From: Pseudomonadota bacterium
Lineage (GTDB): Bacteria; Desulfobacterota; Desulfobacteria; Desulfobacterales; Desulfobacteraceae
Direction of reading: 5' to 3'
Length of the DNA: 8,938 bases
NCBI GenBank assembly: GCA_018812385.1
Contig: JAHJDU010000133.1
Location: forward strand, 1 to 8,938
Every line of letters begins with the position of its first letter. Positions within the stretch are counted from its first letter, which is position 1. The position numbers were made by a program, and so were the translations under genes. The notes below the pieces were generated by a model that made no database searches, had not been told where the DNA came from, and was given only the letters and a program-made list of their open reading frames with translations. This document shows positions 5,693 to 8,938 of this stretch, one piece after another.

Positions 5693-6022
5693 ATGGAAAC
5701 AATGAAAATTAGAATAAAAAAAGAAGACAAGGTTAAAGTGCTGACCGGAAAAGATAAGGACAAAATCGGTAAAGTGCTGAAAGTCGTTAAAAAGACAAAC
5801 CGGGTCGTTGTTGAAAATATGAATGTGGTTAAAGTTCATCAGAGACCAACACAGGCGAATCCACAAGGTGGTATCGTGGATAAAACCATGCCGATTCAAA
5901 TTTCCAACCTGATGGTTATGTGCAATGCATGTGTTAAACCAACAAGAATTGGAATGAAACTATTGGAAAATGGAAAACGGGTAAGAATCTGCAAAAAATG
6001 CAATCAGCAGATAGATTCTTAA
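5693..6022 (+). CDS. rplX: 50S ribosomal protein L24
   Basis: From ATG 5693 the protein is 109 residues, a normal L24. A KOW motif lies near the start (KVKVLTGKDKDKIGKVLKV, 13-31), followed by NVVKVHQRPTQANPQGGIVDK (44-64). The C-terminal part has CNAC (77-80) and CKKC (100-103), a CxxC...CxxC pair seen in many bacterial L24 proteins and able to bind zinc. L24 starts 50S assembly by binding the 5' end of 23S rRNA and sits near the tunnel exit. A further ATG at 5702 (MKIRIKK) is an alternative start but is farther from the Shine-Dalgarno. The gap to rplE is 21 bases. Confidence 0.97.
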   Translation: METMKIRIKKEDKVKVLTGKDKDKIGKVLKVVKKTNRVVVENMNVVKVHQRPTQANPQGGIVDKTMPIQISNLMVMCNACVKPTRIGMKLLENGKRVRICKKCNQQIDS

Positions 6023-6043
6023 GACCAAAGGCGGAGAGAATAC

Positions 6044-6583
6044 ATGTCAACCCTTAAGGAAAAGTATAATAACGAGGTTGTTCCTCAGCTTCAGAAAACC
6101 TTTAATTATATAAATGAATTACAGGTGCCAAAGCTTGAGAAAATTGTGTTAAACATGGGGCTTGGAGAAGCGGTAAGAAATCCCAAGATAATTGAATCAG
6201 CTGCATCTGAGCTGGCATTGATCGCCGGCCAGAAAGTAGTCGTTACAAGAGCAAAAAAACCGATTGCAAATTTTAAACTTCGTGCTGACCTTCCCATCGG
6301 GTGTAAGGTCACATTGCGCCGTAAAAAGATGTATGATTTTTTTGACAGACTTGTAAATATTGCTTTACCACGTGTTAGGGACTTTCGAGGAATATCGCCA
6401 AAAGCGTTTGATGGCAGGGGCAATTACAGCCTGGGTATTACAGAACATATCATATTCCCAGAAATAGATTATGATAAGACCGAAAGTATTAAAGGTCTTA
6501 ATATTACTATTGTAACAACAGCTAAAACTGATGAGGAAGGTAAAGTATTCTTGAAGTTGTTGGGAATGCCTTTCAAAAATTAA
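6044..6583 (+). CDS. rplE: 50S ribosomal protein L5
   Basis: A 179-residue L5, the same length as in E. coli. Signatures are KIVLNMGLGEA (33-43), AGQKVVVTRAKKPIANFKLR (61-80), G-C-KVTLRRKKMYDFFDRL (86-103), ALPRVRDFRGIS (107-118) and GNYSLGITEHIIFPEIDYD (126-144). L5 belongs to the 5S rRNA complex with L18 and L25 and contacts P-site tRNA. GGAG (6033-6036) precedes the ATG by seven bases. In E. coli the S8 repressor site overlaps the start of this gene; I see no recognisable S8-type helix here. Confidence 0.99.
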   Translation: MSTLKEKYNNEVVPQLQKTFNYINELQVPKLEKIVLNMGLGEAVRNPKIIESAASELALIAGQKVVVTRAKKPIANFKLRADLPIGCKVTLRRKKMYDFFDRLVNIALPRVRDFRGISPKAFDGRGNYSLGITEHIIFPEIDYDKTESIKGLNITIVTTAKTDEEGKVFLKLLGMPFKN

Positions 6584-6592
6584 GGATCTTAA
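6580..6592 (+). repeat. Short inverted repeat between rplE and rpsN
   Basis: TTAAG (6580-6584) and CTTAA (6588-6592) are complementary around a three-base loop. The repeat covers the rplE stop and touches the rpsN Shine-Dalgarno (6591-6597). The stem is short and AT-rich, so any effect would be small. Confidence 0.3.
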
Positions 6593-6597
6593 GGAGG
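6591..6597 (+). promoter_or_regulatory. Strong Shine-Dalgarno for the TTG start of rpsN
   Basis: AAGGAGG ends five bases before TTG 6603. It is the strongest kind of ribosome-binding site and supports the TTG as the true start. Confidence 0.9.
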
Positions 6598-6602
6598 AAA
6601 GC

Positions 6603-6788
6603 TTGGCTAAAAAAGCTTTAATCATAAAAGCGCAGAGAAAACCAAAGTTTTCAGTACGTGCATATAACAGATGTCCCTTATGCGGTAGACCAAGGGGATT
6701 TATTAGAAAAGCTGGTATTTGCAGAATTTGTTTTAGGAAACTTGCATCCGAAGGCAAGCTGCCAGGCGTTACTAAATCAAGTTGGTAA
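6603..6788 (+). CDS. rpsN: 30S ribosomal protein S14, zinc-binding short form (TTG start)
   Basis: The 61-residue protein is the short, zinc-type S14. It has CPLC at 24-27 and CRIC at 40-43, giving CxxC-x12-CxxC, with RCPLCGRPRGFIRKAGICRICFRKLA as the core. S14 lies in the 30S head beside S3 and S10. The start is TTG, fixed by AAGGAGG and by the conserved (M)AKKALI opening. Bacteria that also carry a zinc-free S14 usually keep it elsewhere under Zur control; that cannot be checked here. A 52-base gap follows before rpsH, with only the rpsH ribosome-binding site visible. Confidence 0.99.
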   Translation: MAKKALIIKAQRKPKFSVRAYNRCPLCGRPRGFIRKAGICRICFRKLASEGKLPGVTKSSW

Positions 6789-6840
6789 GGCAAAAACTTT
6801 TTAAACAGAATTATATCAGCGGATTTTAAGGAGATTTCAA

Positions 6841-7239
6841 ATGGCAAGTAGTGATCCAATTGCAGACATGCTGACAATCATAAGAAATGGTGGTAAAGCA
6901 GGGTTTGTTAAGGTGGATATCCCCGGATCAACAATTAAGTTGGCAATGGTGCGGGTGCTTAAAGAACAAGGATATATCAAGGACTTTAAATTTCTTGAGA
7001 ATGAGACACAAGGAAGTATTCGTGTCTACATAAAATATGTATCTGAGGGAAAACCCACAATTTTTGGTATTGAAAGAGTGAGCAAACCATCTTGCAGGGT
7101 TTACTATAAATCAAAACAACTAAAGCCGGTTTTAAATGGCCTGGGCATATCTATTGTCTCAACATCCAAAGGATTGATGACAGATAAACAGGCTAAAGAA
7201 GCAAATGTCGGTGGTGAAATTCTTTGTAACGTATGGTAG
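6841..7239 (+). CDS. rpsH: 30S ribosomal protein S8
   Basis: A 132-residue S8. It opens SSDPIADMLTIIRNG (3-17) and ends with the family signature TSKGLMTDKQAKEANVGGEILCNVW (108-132). S8 is a primary binder of the central domain of 16S rRNA. In E. coli it represses the spc operon by binding an mRNA mimic of its rRNA site. The usual LTRIRNA is LTIIRNG here, a small departure. AAGGAG (6828-6833) lies seven bases before ATG. The next gene, rplF, follows after 14 bases. Confidence 0.99.
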   Translation: MASSDPIADMLTIIRNGGKAGFVKVDIPGSTIKLAMVRVLKEQGYIKDFKFLENETQGSIRVYIKYVSEGKPTIFGIERVSKPSCRVYYKSKQLKPVLNGLGISIVSTSKGLMTDKQAKEANVGGEILCNVW

Positions 7240-7253
7240 TACAGGAGTAATAT

Positions 7254-7796
7254 ATGTCTAGAATAGGAAAAAAGCCGGTACAGCTTCCAGATAAGGTCCA
7301 AGTTGCTCTAAATGGTGATATGATTTCAGTCAAAGGACCTAAAGGGCATCTTGAACGACAACTGCACCCGGCTGTCGAAATAAGTATAAATGATGATATT
7401 GTAACTATTAAAACAGATGCAAGCGACAAGAAAAAAGTGGCTTTGCAAGGGTTATTCAGATCCCTGATTTTCAATATGGTGACCGGCGTTACAGCAGGAT
7501 ATGAGAAAAAACTTCAACTTTCCGGTATTGGTTATCGTGCAGAAATAAAAGGGAACAGTCTTATACTCAATGTTGGATATTCCAACCCGGTTGAATTTAC
7601 ACTTCCCGAGGGGATTTCTGCCAATGTTGAAAATAATACCCAGATTATTTTATCAGGAATCAATAAGGAAACGCTCGGCCAGGCAGCGGCAAACATAAGA
7701 GATATTAGACCGCCTGAGCCTTATAAAGGCAAAGGCATTATGTATGCAGATGAAAGAATTATGAGAAAAGCTGGTAAGACTGCAGGTAAGGACTAA
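7254..7796 (+). CDS. rplF: 50S ribosomal protein L6
   Basis: A 180-residue L6 made of two similar folds. It has MSRIGKKPVQLP (1-12), VKGPKG (26-31), LFRSLIFNMVTGVTAGYEKKL (67-87), GIGYRAEIKG (91-100) and the C-terminal RPPEPYKGKGIMYADERIMRKAGK (152-175). L6 sits at the base of the L7/L12 stalk next to the sarcin-ricin loop, where translation factors bind. AGGAG (7243-7247) is six bases before the ATG. Confidence 0.99.
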   Translation: MSRIGKKPVQLPDKVQVALNGDMISVKGPKGHLERQLHPAVEISINDDIVTIKTDASDKKKVALQGLFRSLIFNMVTGVTAGYEKKLQLSGIGYRAEIKGNSLILNVGYSNPVEFTLPEGISANVENNTQIILSGINKETLGQAAANIRDIRPPEPYKGKGIMYADERIMRKAGKTAGKD

Positions 7797-7816
7797 AAGG
7801 CGGGAATATAAAGATT

Positions 7817-8185
7817 ATGGGAAATACAGCACCAAGGCTTAAAGCAAGGCTTAAAAGAAAGAAAAGAGTTAGAAAAAATATTTTTGGTAATCAGGATCGT
7901 CCACGATTAAGTGTGTTCAGAAGTTCAAAGCATATATACGCCCAGATTGTTGATGATATCAGCGGCAGCACACTTGTATCTGCATCTACCCTTGATAATG
8001 AGTATAAGGAGCATAAGGTAGAGGGCAAAAAGGTGGAAATTGCCAAGGCAGTTGGAAACCTCATCGGCAAGAGAGCTCTTGATAAAGGAATTAAAAAAGT
8101 AGTCCTGGACAGGAACGGATTTTTATATCATGGGCGCATAAAAGCGCTTTCAGACGGAGCCCGTGAAGCCGGATTGAATTTCTAA
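7817..8185 (+). CDS. rplR: 50S ribosomal protein L18
   Basis: A 122-residue L18 with a basic N-terminus (RLKARLKRKKRVRK, 7-20), RPRLSVFRSSKHIYAQI (28-44) and DRNGFLYHGRIKALSDGAREAGL (98-120). It binds 5S rRNA with L5. An 11-base direct repeat, CAAGGCTTAAA (7833-7843 and 7845-7855), encodes the RLKA-RLKR stretch. The Shine-Dalgarno is poor: GGCGGGA ends at 7805, 11 bases from the ATG, with AAAG closer. Start ATG 7817 fits the family N-terminus. It follows rplF by 20 bases and precedes rpsE by 16. Confidence 0.99.
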   Translation: MGNTAPRLKARLKRKKRVRKNIFGNQDRPRLSVFRSSKHIYAQIVDDISGSTLVSASTLDNEYKEHKVEGKKVEIAKAVGNLIGKRALDKGIKKVVLDRNGFLYHGRIKALSDGAREAGLNF

Positions 8186-8187
8186 TT

Positions 8188-8194
8188 AAGGAGG
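8188..8194 (+). promoter_or_regulatory. Strong Shine-Dalgarno for the TTG start of rpsE
   Basis: AAGGAGG ends seven bases before TTG 8202, just after the rplR stop. It is an ideal site and supports the TTG start. Confidence 0.9.
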
Positions 8195-8201
8195 AACACC
8201 A

Positions 8202-8696
8202 TTGGCAAGACAGCAGATGGAAGATAGTGGATTAATTGATAAGGTTGTCAGGATCAACCGTGTTGCAAAAGTTGTAAAAGGCGGTAGAAATTTCAGATTT
8301 AGTGCACTTGTCGTTGTTGGTGACGGTGAAGGCAGCGTTGGTTACGGCCTGGGAAAGGCAACAGAAGTACCTGAAGCAATTAAAAAAGGCCTGGAAAAGG
8401 CAAAAAGAAATATGGTTAAAATTTCTTTACTCAATGGAACGGTTCCTTTTGAAGTAGTTGGAAAAGCTGGCGCTGGACGAGTATTGCTGAAACCTGCTTC
8501 TCCTGGTACCGGCCTTATTGCAGGTGGCGGAATCCGTGCAGTCCTTGAGGCAGTGGGAGTAACCGATATCCTGACAAAATGTATTGGAACACATAACACC
8601 CAAAATATTGTCCGAGCAACGATGGCAGGCCTTCAATCGCTTTGTACAAAAGAAGAAGTAGCAAAACGTCGTGGTCTTAGACCTGAAGATATATAA
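8202..8696 (+). CDS. rpsE: 30S ribosomal protein S5 (TTG start)
   Basis: The 164-residue product is S5: a double-stranded RNA-binding N-terminal part with RINRVAKVVKGGRNFRFSAL (17-36), VVVGDGEGSVGYGLGKA (37-53), then VGKAGAGRVLLKPASPGTGLIAGG (86-109) and GTHNTQNIVRATMAGL (129-144). S5 works in mRNA unwinding and decoding fidelity. The VKGGR loop (25-29) is the region where spectinomycin-resistance changes occur in other bacteria; it looks wild-type. Translation starts at TTG, giving (M)ARQQMEDSGL. The stop overlaps the next ribosome-binding region and rpmD begins 12 bases later. Confidence 0.99.
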   Translation: MARQQMEDSGLIDKVVRINRVAKVVKGGRNFRFSALVVVGDGEGSVGYGLGKATEVPEAIKKGLEKAKRNMVKISLLNGTVPFEVVGKAGAGRVLLKPASPGTGLIAGGGIRAVLEAVGVTDILTKCIGTHNTQNIVRATMAGLQSLCTKEEVAKRRGLRPEDI

Positions 8697-8708
8697 GAGG
8701 TTGTACAA

Positions 8709-8891
8709 ATGACTGGTAGAATAAGAATTACACAAATTAAAAGCACAATAGGAAGACCTGCTAAACATGGTCGGATTATTCGTTCTCTCGGATTGAGAAA
8801 AATGAATCATATGGTTGAGCATAATGCTGACCCGGTTATCCTGGGACAGGTTAAAAAAGTGTCTCATCTTGTTAAAGTAGAGGAGGTGTAA
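8709..8891 (+). CDS. rpmD: 50S ribosomal protein L30
   Basis: A 60-residue L30, the normal bacterial size. It shows ITQIKSTIGRPAKHGRIIRSLGLRKMNH (7-34), matching the family pattern of a short helix-strand protein, and ends VSHLVKVEEV. L30 lies on the 50S surface near helices of domain II and the 5S region. It is absent from some bacteria, so its presence is mildly informative. AAGAGG, overlapping the rpsE stop (8695-8700), is the Shine-Dalgarno. The rplO ribosome-binding site lies in its last codons. Confidence 0.99.
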   Translation: MTGRIRITQIKSTIGRPAKHGRIIRSLGLRKMNHMVEHNADPVILGQVKKVSHLVKVEEV

Positions 8892-8892
8892 T

Positions 8893-8938
8893 ATGCAGCT
8901 TCATGATTTAGCACCTGCGCCCGGTTCCAGAAAAAAAA
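8893..8938 (+). CDS. rplO: 50S ribosomal protein L15, N-terminal fragment (3' end outside window)
   Basis: ATG 8893 follows AGGAGGTG (8881-8888) with ideal spacing and comes one base after the rpmD stop. The 15 readable codons give MQLHDLAPAPGSRKK, which matches the start of L15 (the M-L-L-P-GS-K pattern). L15 is a late 50S assembly protein. secY normally follows it in the spc operon but lies beyond the window. Confidence 0.93.
   Translation, partial: MQLHDLAPAPGSRKK

Noticed and set aside
6065..6070. Perfect TATAAT near the start of rplE
   Set aside because: No TTGACA-like hexamer lies 16 to 18 bases upstream, and the site is inside the rplE coding region of AT-rich DNA.
6789..6840. 52-base gap between rpsN and rpsH as a regulatory region
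   Set aside because: Apart from the AAGGAG of rpsH I see no convincing promoter or stable hairpin.
6365..6877. 170-codon open frame on the minus strand across rplE, rpsN and rpsH
   Set aside because: It lies antisense to three certain genes, has no recognisable protein family, and fits chance openness of the opposite strand.
7833..7855. 11-bp direct repeat in the start of rplR
   Set aside because: It encodes the basic RLKA-RLKR stretch normal for L18, so protein constraint explains it.
8427..8867. 146-codon minus-strand frame across rpsE and rpmD
   Set aside because: Antisense shadow of conserved genes, with an unlikely composition and no family match.
1..8938. Novel or accessory system hidden in the window
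   Set aside because: Every frame of real size on the + strand is a known ribosomal protein or EF-Tu in canonical order; no mobile element, CRISPR or unknown gene is present.

Overview
The window is a stretch of bacterial chromosome carrying most of the S10 and spc ribosomal-protein gene cluster, with every gene on the + strand. The order is tuf (3' end), rpsJ, rplC, rplD, rplW, rplB, rpsS, rplV, rpsC, rplP, rpmC, rpsQ, rplN, rplX, rplE, rpsN, rpsH, rplF, rplR, rpsE, rpmD, rplO (5' end). This is the canonical bacterial order with no gene missing, inserted, split or fused. The DNA is AT-rich (about 40% GC by eye). The tuf-rpsJ junction, the zinc-type S14, the CxxC...CxxC L24 and the general protein style suggest a Desulfobacterota (deltaproteobacterial, Desulfobacterales-like) organism. 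That placement is inference from sequence feel, not from a search.

Region by region: 1-141 is the last part of elongation factor Tu. 163-5281 is the S10 block (S10, L3, L4, L23, L2, S19, L22, S3, L16, L29, S17). 5298-8938 is the spc block (L14, L24, L5, S14, S8, L6, L18, S5, L30, start of L15). Almost all junctions are 2 to 52 bases, with a Shine-Dalgarno sequence often overlapping the previous stop codon, so a long polycistronic, translationally coupled transcript is expected. The products are core parts of the 30S and 50S subunits, and tuf adds the tRNA delivery factor.

The one part that ordinary operon structure does not explain is the 168-base gap between rplC and rplD (1119-1286). It holds a perfect 14-bp tandem duplication that includes the rplC stop codon, a good sigma70-like promoter (TTGAGA, 17 bases, TGTAAT), and a 13-codon reading frame with its own AGGA. 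An 8-bp stem-loop overlaps that frame and ends 12 bases before the rplD ribosome-binding site. The arrangement could be an internal promoter with a regulated leader controlling L4 and the downstream genes. L4 is the known autoregulator of the S10 operon in E. coli, and here there is no room for a leader upstream of rpsJ. This is a hypothesis only.

Smaller points: three 30S genes (rpsC, rpsN, rpsE) use TTG starts behind very strong Shine-Dalgarno sequences. The starts of rplD and rplX are best placed at internal ATGs. Small hairpins sit at the rpsJ ribosome-binding site and at the ends of rpsS and rplE. I see no mobile element, CRISPR array, tRNA, rRNA or novel protein system, and no gene-free stretch over 300 bases.
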